Source: Ramazzottius varieornatus (lineage: Eukaryota > Tardigrada > Eutardigrada > Parachela > Ramazzottiidae). From it: 64,000 nt of DNA. Both the position numbers and the translations under genes were made by a program. The stretch is from contig BDGG01000015.1 of assembly GCA_001949185.1 (NCBI GenBank), positions 786,314 through 850,313 on the forward strand. Reading direction: 5' to 3'. The notes below the pieces were generated by a model. The model saw nothing but the letters and a program-made list of their open reading frames with translations. It did no database searches and had not been told where the DNA came from. Positions within the stretch are counted from its first letter, which is position 1. Every line of letters starts with the position of its first letter. Below, in pieces: positions 1-14,500 of the stretch.

Positions 1-1755
1 AGGAGCACAAGGGCATTTTAACGGAGGTACAGGCTTGACAGAACAGTCTCTGGGAACGAAAGGGGGCATCGGCTCAGGAACCCATTTGGGCGGACCTTGC
101 TTGATGAGGCTGGCAAAGTCGACAATGGTCTTCCTTCGGGCGAAAATCATGTCTTTCAACTGTACCATGTCTTCAGCCACTTTATCGAGTATACCATCGA
201 TATTGTGTATGCGAGGTGGGATAGCTTCTAGCCGGGTTCGTAGCTGTTCGATCTCGGGATCAGGGACCAACTTGCAGGCAGGGACGGGGTCTTCCAGGCA
301 CGGACACTCCCAGTCCGCTTTGAGTACTGGTTTTTGACAAGGAGAAAGGTGACGGGTACTTTCTGGTCTCGGAAGGGAGCTGCTGTTCGGCTTGGGACCA
401 TTTCGACAGGAGTGGTTGTCCCGTCCTTTTTCGGGAAGGCTTTCTTGCCCGGTGTAAAATGCGTGGGCGGCCATGGCTGTTTTGTTGTGCGGATCATGGA
501 AACTGAACCTTTGGACATCTCGTCCTGTACGCATCCTTTAATCGTGGTGTGAACGCACAACAGTACTTGAAGATTCAGATGAAATGTTCGTGGAGAAATC
601 AATAGTTCTGTAGAAAGCAGTGGGTAAATAGTACGGTTTGAAATTTACATGTTCAATACTGGCTTGATAATACTACAAGAAAATGTACAGGGTGGCGTCT
701 ACATCGAGGAAAAAGTCGTTCGAATAAAAGCCGTCGGGAAGTTGTGAAACGTTGTCATGTTGACAGGAGTCTTGCGAAGAAGGGGTACTTTCAACTTTCA
801 GAAGGAAAGGGCTTCGGTGCTGGTCCACAGTCCTATGAGAGGTCCAAAAAAGACAAAGGTATCTTCTGAAGTTTGCTTTGAGTATGATGCTTCGCTATTC
901 CGTAAGTTGGGTTCTGCAATGGAGGAAGATGGGCAACCACTGTGAAGACCGAGACTTATTTTTACAGTTGGTACATTCCATGGTGGATTCTCAATTACCT
1001 TACCAATGTGAATGGGAACAGGTGCAATGACAGAGATGTGTGGTCTCAGCACGCCTCGTACTTCCAAAACGTAGCTTCCCGCTCGTCGGATGCGTATGTC
1101 AGAGAAAGTGGCCACTGAAGGTATTCGTGGGCCTTGTGGAATCAGGGACGCAACGGCAGCTCCGCTGACTTGAGCACTTCCGCCTTCCATTGAGTGAACC
1201 ACCAGCTGCACATTCTCCCAGGCGTCGGGGTTGGACTGTACAGAAATGGCCGAGATGCGACACTTTTCCAACCCGGTCTTCGTCGGTAGGATTAGCCATT
1301 CCAAACTGGACAGATTAGCCACTACAAAACAAAGCTGTGTGGCTGTTTTCAGCCAGACTGGTCGAATGCGAGCTCAGCAAACAAACGCGATAACATCTTT
1401 TTCTCAAGTGGCGCACGTTGACAGTGTCACTGGTCGAAAGCGTGCGCCACTTGTAAAAAACGATCTTGTCGAGTTGCTCGTTCTTAGAAGTGGCGCACAT
1501 CCTCAGTGTTATTGTCTGAAGGCGTGCGCCACTTGTGAACATGATCTTCGAAGTTACGAACCTTTTTTGGGGATGTACGCTGGAAGTCTGGCGACAGGTG
1601 GCACTACGTTTCCTGGGTGCCTTATGGGAAACACAATCTGCGTATGGGACTTTCGGAGATCGTCCGTCCACTGGTGTTGTCGCGATAAAATCCAGTGGTA
1701 CAAGTCTCGCGCATATCTCTTGAGACTTTTGTGTCGGAACCCAAAACAGGAGAGG
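1..1755 (-). CDS. Unrecognised Cys-containing protein, 3' part, runs off left edge
   Basis: Three minus-strand exons join in frame. 1562-1755 (tentative) ends in a GTTCGT donor. 1004-1305 follows a CAG acceptor and ends in a GTAAGG donor. 326 down to 1 follows a CAG acceptor and is still open at the window edge. The middle exon encodes a beta-rich segment containing FSDIRIRRAGSYVLEVRG. The last exon encodes a CPC motif, further cysteines, a predicted helical stretch (EIEQLRTRLEAIPPRIHNID) and a Pro/Cys-rich segment with a second CPC. The cysteine spacing suggests an extracellular or secreted protein, but this is inference and I do not recognise the family. Phase 1 at the 1004/326 junction matches exactly. 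The upstream start was not found. Two hairpin repeats sit in the intron 1306-1561. Confidence 0.55.
1405..1535. repeat. Hairpin repeat, 2 units (1405-1453, 1487-1535)
   Basis: Two ~49-bp imperfect palindromes, each opening with AAGTGGCGCAC and closing with GTGCGCCACTT, start 82 bp apart. The linker contains CGATCTTGTCGAGTT. They lie in the tentative intron 1306-1561 of the leftmost gene. Confidence 0.85.
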
Positions 1756-3832
1756 CTGTATGGGCGGAAGTCCGACTCGTTCTCGCCGTTGATTGCGCCG
1801 TACCGGTTCTTATCGAGGCTTTTTTGGAAGAACTGAACTTCTTCCTCCCCTTCCGAGTCCTGTAGTGAAAAAATTTTTTGGAATTCTCTAGCGGTCGCTT
1901 GTTTTTCCACAGGTTCGTGGCGAGGAAAGAAAAGTCAAACACGAGCGAAAGTCGGCCGGCTACGTTATCAAGGCAAAGGTCAAAATATTGCGGTATACAT
2001 ACCTGATGACCAGTCCCATCGCTGTTGGTGCTGTGATTTGTGGTATATTTTGATCCCAAAAGTAGCGGAACGTTTTCCAGGTCTTCATCCATGTTCGTTA
2101 GGAATCAGAAAGCAAGTTGATGCATTAACACATTGGACAGAAAATTTAACACAAGCAGTGCTTTTTCGCCCCAGTGAGACCAGACTACTACACGGAAGCG
2201 ACATGGACAGTAGCCGGCCAGAAAAGTTATGAGAAAGCATCGCGACGCTCAGAATGAGATACGTGTAACTTTGATCGTCTGGAAGCTCATCTTGAGACGG
2301 AATTTTATGACTGACCAAGACAAGATGGACAGAGGCAGCTGAACTGCTTTTGCGCGGTGGTTTCTTGTCGATAAGACAGGATAAAGTTTATAAGGGTATT
2401 TTCACGAGCAATTCCTGAGGAAAGGCAGAGGAAGTTGTGGGAAAGAAGACAGCGGACAATCAGTCTTGATTATCATCATAATCTCACCGTGTGATATCTT
2501 TTGGCTGTCCATCATAACAAGAGAAGTGGACACGGGACAGGACTGAAACGAAAGACATACAGTACAGTGGCTCCACCGGAGGACCCCACTTTAGTGCGGC
2601 ATTAGTATCGATATTCATCTTGGTGGCGCCAGTTTCGCCCTATGTGCGTCCCTACCCCACTTTCGAACTTCCAGACTTTCGAGGTGTTTCATCAGACATT
2701 CGAAATGTATCAAACAAGCGCCGAGATTGCCGGAAGCCATTTTTGAAGCCTTATGTCAGACAGCATCGTCCCGCTATTGGCTGTACGTGCTGCCATTTAC
2801 AGTTTCGCGATTCCGACCGCCGAATGAAGTTGTATTCTGGCGTACTTTAATTGCTTTTAGCTTAGAGGAACGAAGCCAGGTGGTACGATCTCGAAGAGAA
2901 GTTCGGGTTGGCTACGTGCCACAAGCACTTTCCCCAGTCCGGCGCGTAAAATCGTACATTGTGAGCTGTGGTCCTTACCTCAACATCGGCTTCAGGAATG
3001 GGAGTTAAGGTGGGTAACTGTGCGACCCAAAGGGCAGTATGAAAGTTAACTGAGGGATGGCCGGGTGCGTTGATTGCATCATAAAGGGTAAATGGGCATT
3101 TTGCGTTTCAGCATGCGCAGGAAGGATGGGCAGGTTGAAGGGAGCGGAAATTGTCGGCCTGGGTTAATTGTGCATTTGGCGACTTGGCAATTGGATCGAT
3201 TGGGAGGTGAAGCTGCCACCGTCATCTATCATAACACTTTTCACAGCGATCCATGGCGGAAATTACAGTCAGCTAAACAAGCTTGATGGCTTCTTGCTCG
3301 ATGCAATTAGATGGCCTATAAAGCATTCTTTAACGCGCGACAAATGACTATTTTACGATTGGCAAGGACACTTTGCGCCTAATAAGCTCTCAGTCTCACA
3401 CTGTAAACCTCGGAATCAATTTGACGCGGCCTGAACAAACCTTGTACAGAGGGAATTGCGTATCGACTAAACGAGATTTGCCCCCTAACGACCTTTTATT
3501 GCTTTTTTCTCCCTTCCGGTCGGCAACACTCAGCTGTCCCTCATCCGGCGCAAAGTGGGAGGAGGAATGATGGGCAAAGGGGAAACACAGTCATTACAAG
3601 CTTGGTCACATTTCCAAATTTACGTTTGATGAATGAGACAATATGATAGTAAATTTGCACGTTATTGCACTCCTTTCCCCTTTATTTGCTGCTTCCCATC
3701 TCCATACAATTTGGAACCAAAGAAGCAATTTTCCCAGTTGCCCAGTTTTATCGGCGCCCATTCGTTGCCTGAAAACCAGCAAGGCTGCGAACTCGGCAAA
3801 CAAGCTCGACAGGGTCTTTTTCCAAGTGGCGC

Positions 3833-3871
3833 ATCCGCTTGATGTTCATGGCTGGAAGCGTGCGCCATTTG
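3833..3871. repeat. Hairpin repeat, 1 shortened unit
   Basis: CAAGTGGCGCATC pairs with GCGTGCGCCATTTGG around a shortened centre. The left flank CTCGGCAAACAAGCTCGACA is the longer flank seen at many copies of this family. Confidence 0.75.
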
Positions 3872-4445
3872 GAAAAACACCGAAGTCGACTGTGTTTGCT
3901 CAGTTCCCTGTTGTAATATATTTTTAAGATTTCCGGGCAGTTTATCAGTTTTTAAATTGCTCGCAGTCAAAGCAGAATAGTTTTAGGAAAAAGCCACTTT
4001 CGAAATGATCAAGAAGCATTATGTCGAGGGACAGGCCGGCGTTGTTTTGTTGATGGTTCTGGCTGATCCTCAAAGGTCGCCGAGACAGGCTATCGTGACA
4101 GTGACGATGACGGTGTCTCAAAGGCAAAGTACAACAGATTACGTCAACAGTCTAATGAATAGACAAAAGGTCTCTTCTGATGACAATCAATAGTGTTGCC
4201 TTATCGGTCTGTTTTGTATCCCGTATAACTGCAGAGCCCGGCAAGGCGATCGCGAGGCGTCGCGACAATGCATAGCGGCGCTCTTTAGGAAACCGATCTG
4301 TTTGGTCTGTTTTGTTTTGCCAATTTACCAACAATTAACACACAAGCGGTATCTTTCGATTCTTTGACGTGGAAAGAAAACTGTTCTGTATGAATTTTCC
4401 AAGATATATGAAAGCTCGCCAAAGGAAAGGTGCAAGATTGTTTTC

Positions 4446-4577
4446 CCATGTGGCGCAGGTTCACAACGAAAAACACTGGAAGCTTGCGCTACTCTGGCAA
4501 ACACTCGAAATCGACATGAACGTTTCTCGAAGTGGCGCACGTTGTCAGTGTTGTTGGCGGGAAGCGTGCGCCACTCG
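4446..4577. repeat. Hairpin repeat, 2 units (4446-4496 degraded, 4530-4577)
   Basis: The second unit is well preserved (AGTGGCGCACG ... CGTGCGCCACT). The first, 84 bp upstream, has several mismatches in both arms. Intergenic. Confidence 0.75.
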
Positions 4578-5065
4578 AGAAAACGATTTGGTCGAATTCT
4601 TTTGTTGACTGCCGCTTTTTGACGCCATTCTCGGCCTTGCCAGAGAACTTTGCCATGATGGATAGGCAACACTTGTGCATACAAGATGGAAGATTATTTG
4701 GGGCGAGCGCAGCGATGGAATGCTCATTAGCACACCAACGTAATTAAACATGGCCCAAGTCAGCAAGGAAATGCGCGGCTCTGATAATGGCCCTATAATG
4801 TGCCGCTATGTAATGATAAAACTCATCAGTGCCGATTATACCCGACTACACAATTGCCCATATCGTCGCCGGCAACTGTTTGCCCATTATCTTCTTAATT
4901 TGCCTTCCATCACCAAGAAATTTATACGGGCTTCGTAATGAGTTTCTCGATCGAGAAGGGCAGTTCTGCCTAGTCCTTCATTGTCCGAACCATCCGCCAG
5001 TCCTTCACGTCGAAACCTGAAGACATGAAAGATTCCATGATAAAAAGTTTCCCAATTCAGGAATT

Positions 5066-5071
5066 TTTATT
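5066..5071 (-). terminator. Poly(A) signal AATAAA downstream of Gbx
   Basis: The minus-strand hexamer AATAAA lies about 190 nt beyond the Gbx stop codon, a usual 3' UTR distance. This is context only; no cleavage site is shown. Confidence 0.45.
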
Positions 5072-5258
5072 CGACATTCGTTCAGTTCGAGGCAAGAATT
5101 CAGTTTTGGCGCAGGTTGGAAGTTCGAGTGTATTGCCAAACTGATAAATTTCTATATTTCTGCGGAACCAAGATGCCGAAAAGACGTTCGGCATGGCAAA
5201 GACAGATATGGAAAAATGACCAAAGTCATCAAGTTTGCATCCTTGATGAGACTACACG

Positions 5259-6898
<1,640 letters not shown>

Positions 6899-8340
6899 CC
6901 TTCAATCAGCCAGCGCAATCAGCTATGTCTTCTGGCCTGGGTAGGAATGGAATGGTGAGGTCAAGCGTTGATGGAGAAACCTGTTTGGTTGTAGAGTGGG
7001 AGAAAATTGACGGCAAGCGAGCGCCCGAGGTCAGTGGATATGATATACACCTATCCCTTTCCTGCTGTCAGATAGACTAAAGATGGTGGATTGTTGGTGA
7101 ACGAGCAGGCCTTTTTATCAGCCTTCCGTGCTGAAGTCATTTAGCCGCGATCGACGATAGTGTACATCGGCTTGACGGATGTATCTTTCCCTCATCATCG
7201 GATACAGATAGGGCTATGAGAATACAAGTTCGCAAGCTGTCCTGTCCTGTGCTGGCCTTTCAGGAAGAAGAAGCGGCCATGATTGCTGGCAACTGCTCCT
7301 TGCTAAATTAAGGGGTGGAGCCATGTCCGCAGCACCCGCATTATCCCCATGCCATCCCTCTTCCTCACTATGCCAGCAGCAGCCCTCATTCCTCTTCACT
7401 TTGTAATATATTCTTTACTGACCTTCCTTTCCCCTCTTGCAAAAAACGAAAAAAAGGGCTTTGAAACGTTTGCTACAAACATGTACTGTATGACAGCGTG
7501 AAATTCCAGTTTCTTCCAGTTAAAATTCTGTGCTCACTGTGAGTACGCTGGTAATCTGCAGCTTGGTATTCAGGGTGTTAAAGAACGTGCTAAAGCCGTA
7601 CTAACTCAATTTTCATGGATTTTTGAGAAGAGGAATTTGGCGGATAAAAATGAGAAAGTGGCTGGAAGGTTGGGCGGATATGACAGAAGAAGGTATGGAA
7701 AGGACAAGGCCGTAATGTAGATGGGCTAGCCAGGCGAGCAATTTGCCGTGGCTGAATAGTGTCATGGCGGCTGGCAGGATGGATGATTGGATATGGATGA
7801 GAAAGGATGTGGCATGGAGCATCCATCCATCATTGGGGCTGTTACAGCCGGGGGAGAAAAGTGACATTTTGTAACATTTCTCTGTCGTCGCCTTTCCCGT
7901 CCTTCCAGCGCAGCTCCCATCAACAGGCAGTCCACCGTTATGTTGCCAACCAATTTCAAAGACATGCCTTACGCGCCGGCAAATTATCCGTGACTTGTGC
8001 TGCCGAGGTCTCGACACTCCAAGCCAGAGATGGACCGGTCTTTGCCAATTGCCCCCTTGTGCTTTGCCAATTAACGACAAAAATGTGCAACACAGCTGGA
8101 TGGACCTTTCTTCCCCATCCTTCACACTTTTGACAGCCACATTACTTCACCAATGTATCCACAAAGAGATGATACAAGTGCCTGCAAAACGATGGCCATC
8201 AAATTTACATTGCGTGACAGAAACACAAACTCGGCAATTTATACCGACACCCATATTACAACCATTCCGCTTCTCCGAACAACTCGCGCATCACCTCATG
8301 GACCTGACGCCGAAGCTCACTAACTGCAAGAACGGAGCGC

Positions 8341-8383
8341 GCAAAGGAGGCTATCTTGAGGAACTCAAGATGGCCTCCTTTGC
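8341..8383. repeat. 20-bp near-perfect inverted repeat with 3-nt loop
   Basis: Left arm 8341-8360 and right arm 8364-8383 are reverse complements except one position, which would be a G-U pair in one RNA strand. The loop is GAA. It is unrelated to the GTGGCGCAC hairpin family. Confidence 0.85.
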
Positions 8384-9290
8384 AAAGCTTTCCACTCGGA
8401 AAATTTTGCCAGCGTTGCCTGCACTGGTTTTCCCCATTTTTTTTTGCGACGAGATGACTTTTTCGTTCGTAAATGAAATTTCCAGCCAGGAAGAATATTC
8501 AGATTGATTTTCTGTTATGACACCGAAAGGTCACAGAGGACGTCGGCCATGTTGGGGCAGCAACAAACAGCAAAATTAAAGCGTAATCGGCGTTTAGGTA
8601 GGACAATGTTGCCAAAGGGAGATATTTGTGAGACAGCTGGTGATGAGGATAAATTTTCGGGCCATTTGTGAGAGTTGCGGACCACAATTGGATATATTTA
8701 TGAGCTTGTGCGTGCAAGAGAAAAGTGCGTTACAGCGTGATCATGCGTTGTTAATCATGACGAATGACTTTAATGGCTGAGCGAATGTCTTGCCAACTGA
8801 AAGCGATTGTCGCCCAATGTGTTCGCCAATATCATCTCACTAAGTGATCTCAATTTACAGTAGCCCATTTTTCTTCCTTTCCCCCAACCCGACTGTCCAC
8901 CCGGTGTCGCTTGACAAATACTCTCCAGTGCCGCGCATCATTAGCGCCAAGCTTGAAGTGCCTCGTATTACAGGAATACGGAAGCTGGCGGCGACATTTC
9001 CAGCCAAACGATCCGCTGGATAAACGAAAGTCTTACGGAGGCGGCTACAACAGTAATGCGCCTTTTGGCCGCAGAGGCCTTGTCGGCACTGAACAAAATC
9101 TCATTAGACGAGACAATACACCCACAGATAATTATTGCCCACCGCCGCTTAAGCCTGTTAACTTGATCTCCAACGAGCGCCTCCTCCATGCTGAGCCTAA
9201 ACCTCTTCCCTGACAGCCAAAATTACGAGCAAAAACTTAGTCTTTCGTAATACAGGATCTCGGCAAAAGAACTCAAACGGGTCGTTTGTC

Positions 9291-9500
9291 CAAGTGGCGC
9301 ACCTTTTCAATGTTAGTGGCCGGAAGCGTGCGTCATTTGAAGAAGATCTTGTCGAGCTTCATTACTTTCCAAGTGGCGTACATTTTCAGTGGTATTGGCT
9401 GGTAGCATGCGCCACTGGGAAACCCAGTCTTTTCGAGTCTTGTTTGTCTTCCCAAGTCGCGCAAATCCTCAGTGATACCGGCTGGTTGTGTGCGCCACTT
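9291..9500. repeat. Hairpin repeat, 3 units (9291-9339, 9370-9418, 9453-9500)
   Basis: Three intergenic units spaced 79 and 83 bp, all with the centre oriented as GTGTTATTGGCTGG-like. The arms have diverged more than in many intronic copies. Confidence 0.85.
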
Positions 9501-11569
9501 AAAACGACCCAACCAATATTGCTCGCCTGGGTCCCATTTGTTTTTGGATTTTTGAAGTGAGCTTGACGAAAGTCAAATTTGTGGTTCTTCAATGCGTGAC
9601 GATTGTGAGTGCTGACCGAATTTGCTGGTCTGTTTGCAGAGGAGCTTGGGGTCATGGAGTGAAACGAGATATGGCTGGTGAAATGGATGCTGTGGGCCAT
9701 CAAGGCAGGCATAATTGTTGCAAGCTGACCAACATCAATCTTCATTTTGGCAAATTGATCGTTAGAATTGGAACAAGTCATCAAGTCGCCAGCAATTTGC
9801 CCCAGCGTTAATGAACAACATTGCCGATAAACAGCTGCACACTGACACCAAGGCCATTATTCTTTGTTTCTTCCATGTATCCTTGACAATCCCAATACTT
9901 CGGCAAAAATAATGCCATTCTTTCACCCATTAGAATAATTTTTAACCGGAAGAGATAACTTCAAGCAGTTCAACGTACCGTACCATACATCTAGAATCTA
10001 GATTGCCAAACAGAGTTTCAGGTGCCCAAACCCTCTAATCGATTTTCTACGGTTTTTCAACATTTAGCATCTGATTCACTTATTGACGAAAAGGAGTACG
10101 ACTTGTGAAACGTTCCAATGAAGTTCAAGTCTTCTTTTTATTTCTTTGATGATGCGACGCTTCTTCTGGTTGATGTTGGCGGTTTGTAGGGGGAAAGCTT
10201 GGAAGCCACCCAGGAAGGTTGAGGCCGGCGTTGGGGGGTTATATCGATTAAGCCGGCGACAATCTGTGGTAATTGGAGAGCTTAGATATTGGCTGCTGTC
10301 TTTGCTGATTATAATGGCGGAAGAGGTCTGGGCAAGTGAGCAGACAGGCAAAGTTTAGCTAGGATAATAATCGGGCCATGGATATGCGGGGAAGGTGACA
10401 GCGGCTGTATCACTCCATTGACTTTCATACACAGCTTCGCATCAAGGCATTTCTGGCCTTCCCTCCATCGTCCCATCGGTAGACAAAGCTGAAAAGCTAA
10501 AGTCAAAATGATTGTGGGCAAGCGGGACAATTGACATGGAAGTGATCCGTTTGTCCAGTGGAGAACAATCCGGTAATTGATCGTCCCTCTTTTCTCCTCT
10601 CTGCAGTTACTCTGTCTCTGTATCCGTGCCGCCTGGCTACTTTCCTCCTTTTCCCCCTTTGACTACCCTGACCACTGTCCAGCTATATTATGGATGGATG
10701 GCCAAAGTATGAATATAAATTGATGCATAAACCCTCAAATGCCTCTTTGAGAACTTTTCTTTAGGCTTGACTTTGGTGGAAGCTTCTGTGGACGACAAAG
10801 ATCGACCAACAAAATGGCCAAGTATGGCCTCCATTATTTATTCTGAGACTTTGGTCTCATGATGGGGCGAGTGGCAATTAGAGGCCGGTTAAGTGTCCCC
10901 GTCCTCTTCAATTAAGAGCAAATTCCACCCCTACCAACACTCATCATTTGCCATCAAGCTTCCAACATTATTCAAAGGACTCCTTCCACAGTGATGATAT
11001 TCTAATTCCTTCACGCACTGGAACAAGGTCTGAACATGACCAGCGTTTGACAATGGAAATGAGCGTGGAGAAGAACGGCCAGGCAGTCAGGCAGTAGCCT
11101 TCGACCAGTTCTCCGGCAAACGAGGAACAGTCCCTTGATGTTCGAACATGCTGGGCCTCAGAATTTGAGAGATTTCATGTCAACTTCGATTAGGCAGTAG
11201 GTCGATTCTCGTTTCGCCCAACTTTTTGTCGATTGTTTTACGCAAGCGCCAACCAACGACCAAAGTTGCAGAACAGCCTGAAAGCTGCAGTATATACTCC
11301 TCACATGATCCTGATAACTTTTATGTCGATCGAGAATGAAACCGTCCAACAAAAGATCAGCAGAAACGAACCTTACAAAAAGAATTTCAAAAGTACGGCA
11401 CTGCTCTCTGAACATTACTTTCGATCATAGAATGCATCAAAAAATCAATGGGACGAGACGTCGATCATCTTTGGTATATAAGAGCATCGTCACACTTAAT
11501 CAAGCGAATAACCGTTCCAAATGTAAAAGTAAACCATGGAAAGAAAACCAAAGACGAAACTCGTTGCAA

Positions 11570-14500
11570 TTATTGCAGATACAGCTGGATCTTCTCCATC
11601 CATTCTTGAGCAGTGGCCGGATCTTTGGCGCACAGATTGAAGGTTCTCTTCAAAGTGCGGACATCGAAGCGCTTCGGTGCCCCTTGCAGAATAAGACTGG
11701 CGCTACTCAGACCCACTGACAGAACCTCGGACAGGTCGATGATGCCGCGAACGTGTGAATCACTATTGGTCTCATAGTACCGCAACTGCAAGCAAGACAT
11801 TCCTCGGTTTTTTTCGACATGAGAACTCGGCCAACAAACTGGACAAGATGACTTTCCCAAGTGGCGCACGATCGTGCAAAAACACCGGAGAAGTGCGTCA
11901 CTTAAGAAAAGAAACTGTTCAAGGTGGATCTTCCAAGTGGCGCACGCTTCCAACCAACAACACGGGTAGTGTGCGCGACTTGGGTAAACAACCTGGTTGA
12001 GTATGTTTGCCGAGGTTCCATGATATGGTGACCATCGTCGACTGAAATTGAAAAGCCTACCTGATGTTTCATGGAATCGAGTACGAACCACTTGGGCTTC
12101 CAGGATTTCAGCACTGCACCGCGCTTGAACAGGTAACCTTCCATTACGCGGCTCTCCGAAGCGGAAGGGTGGTCGGCTGAGTTTTGTGACCGTGATGGCG
12201 CTGTAGAACAATGTCAAAATTGTGCAAATGAAGACGACGGTTGCAGAAAATTGGACAAAATTATACCCTATCAATTCACAATCTAGCGAAAGTAGCAATG
12301 GATCCTTTTTTGGCGATGACATTGTGGTGTTTTTCTATGCAAAAACTTACTTGAAGGTGAAGCATCTCGCAGACCTTGCCGGCTAACATGATGACTTCTG
12401 GCAGACTGTATTCTTCCAGCCTCGACCTCAGCAGCAGTAGCCGTCTGCACTTTGACCTTGGAACAGCTATTGGGAATCTGCTCCTCGCATTTCTCATGGG
12501 CGTGAAAGCCACAGTCCGCACATATTAGTGCTAGAGCAAAGAGCAAACCTGCCTTGTCAACATATTCCACTTCAAGACTTTAGAATTAAAATGAGATGCT
12601 TACCGTTGCCCCACAGTACTTGACTGCAATGGCTACAGTGACTGGGTGTGGTGTAGGTCTGCCTGACGAAGCGATGTGGGTGTCCCAGGGCCAACGAGCC
12701 ACTGTCGGCGTTCTTGCCTTTATCCAGAATCTCCATCGTCATCTGCGTCTGTAACCTCCGACTATGCGAGCGGATCATTTGTGACGAGGGTGTGGCTTTC
12801 TGTAGGGGAACGATCAGCTGGCCATCTTGGTCCATCCTGTCCCAGTGCTCCTGCCAGTCTTCCACCCCCACGCCCATCTCCGTCTCCAGCTGACGGATCT
12901 CCGTGAAGAGTGTCGAGAAGGAAGTGAGGATGGTCTGCGAGGGGTTGTTGTAGCAGCTGTTGACGATGCGCCGTGACCGGCCACCTTTCCTCATGTCACC
13001 CAGGTCAGGTTCCGCGGCGGCATCGATCAGCTCCAGGTCGTACAACGAACCGAATGCCAGGCTTTCTTCCAAGTAGAAATCCCACAGCTCAATGTTCTGC
13101 GTTTCTGTGAAGGGTCTCAACACCTGCAAAACAAACAACACTCCCAAGAACGCTAACAAGCTTAGATAATCCAACTCGACAAGATCGCTTTTTCCAGGTG
13201 GCGCACGCTACCCACCAGCGACACTGGAAATGTGCGCCACTTTGAAAGAACGGCAGCAAGCTTGGCCAGATTGTTTTCCCAAGTGGCGCACGCTCCCAGC
13301 CAGTGACACTGGAAACGTGCGCTGCTTCGGAGAAGAATCTTGCCGAGTTTGTTTGCCGAACGACCGTCTCTGTTTCTTCGACGGGTGCCTTTTTCAAGAT
13401 GTTATTCTCGATGGAATTGACGAACCTGGTCGTCTTCGGTGGCAGCTGCATAGAGGAAATTGAAGAACTTTGAGTTCTTGCGATTGAGCAGCTCGATGTA
13501 GTCCCAGACGGAGCCGGCGCTGACGGGCCATTGGTTGACATTGGGTTCATAGGGGCTATTGGGACTTCTCCTGTTCTCAGTCAACCCCAAGTCTACTCTA
13601 TCCGACTCGCAGTCCGTCAGAAAGTTGGTGAATCTATTGGACATGGAATGAAAGGCCAGGTACTTGAGCATGTACTGGTTAAACTCAAAGGACATGGGCA
13701 ACTGTCGCTGCACTTGGGCCACACAGTCCAGAAACTGGATGAAGATGGGGGCGATGCCGTTGTTCTGGTCAGCTTGAGTCAGGTTGTTGCGATGGGCCAA
13801 GCGGTGACCAAAGGCCGAGAACTCCTTGTCAACCAGGTCGGCGAAACCTTGGATGGTGCGGTAGTATGGGTCCATTAGAAGTTGAGATAGGGCGGAAAGT
13901 TGGCAGGTGGCGTCCCAGCCGTCTTCTAGGGCCAGCAGGACCGAGGCACCTTGCACGTCCATCAGATCCACCACAGCACCGGCCAGCTTCAGAAGCCGCT
14001 GAATCTGTATGACAGAACATCAACGCCTCAATGTATGTGGGTATATCACAGACAGTATATGAACGTTTTGTAACCGAACTACTGTATGACGACACAATGT
14101 CAGGAAATAGCGTAGAAAAGTTTCAAAAACCTGAAAGGCTTCCGGCTATCAACTTATCACCGAAACTGAATTTGAAACCAGAAATTTCTCAATAAAATTC
14201 TCGCGCAAGTAATCTCGGATCTACGTTTTATAACCCGACGTACCTGTTTTAGCCAGTCGAGGCTCTCTACTTGCTTCAGGTACTCCAACGGTACGTGGTC
14301 CTTGGCAGTCTCTTTTCCACTGGGCACCAGGACCTGAAGTAGCTTCTTGTGGCCAGCCTTGACTCTACGGATATCCGGATAATCCAGCGGGATGAATTCA
14401 CACCGAGAAGGTTCCTGCTTCATCGACTGCAAAAAGATCAAGAGATGGGTCACTGATTTTATGGTAGCGTCAAACAATCTCGGCAAGACTGTTATACCAA

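Larger units (their letters stand above)
1906..5258. other. Intergenic region, no gene recognised
   Basis: Open frames on both strands are short and protein-unlike, and no splice-consistent gene was found. It contains hairpin repeats at 3833-3871 and 4446-4577, and a poly(A) signal for Gbx near its right end. Confidence 0.5.
6899..11569. other. Large intergenic region between Gbx and Sbf
   Basis: About 4.7 kb without a recognisable coding exon; open frames are short and lack domain-like sequence. It holds a near-perfect 20-bp hairpin at 8341-8383 and three family hairpins at 9291-9500. Its size is exceptional for this window. By inference it could carry Gbx regulatory DNA, since developmental homeobox genes often have large flanks. 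Confidence 0.5.

Noticed and set aside
1405-1535. Possible CRISPR array because of regular short palindromic repeats
   Set aside because: The host is eukaryotic, the units are diverged and inverted, there are no unique equal-length spacers, and the copies are dispersed in many introns.
7613-8507. Several 100-175 codon frames on both strands in the Gbx-Sbf interval
   Set aside because: Overlapping on both strands, rich in Cys/His/Ser/Pro with no recognisable motif and no consistent splice partners.
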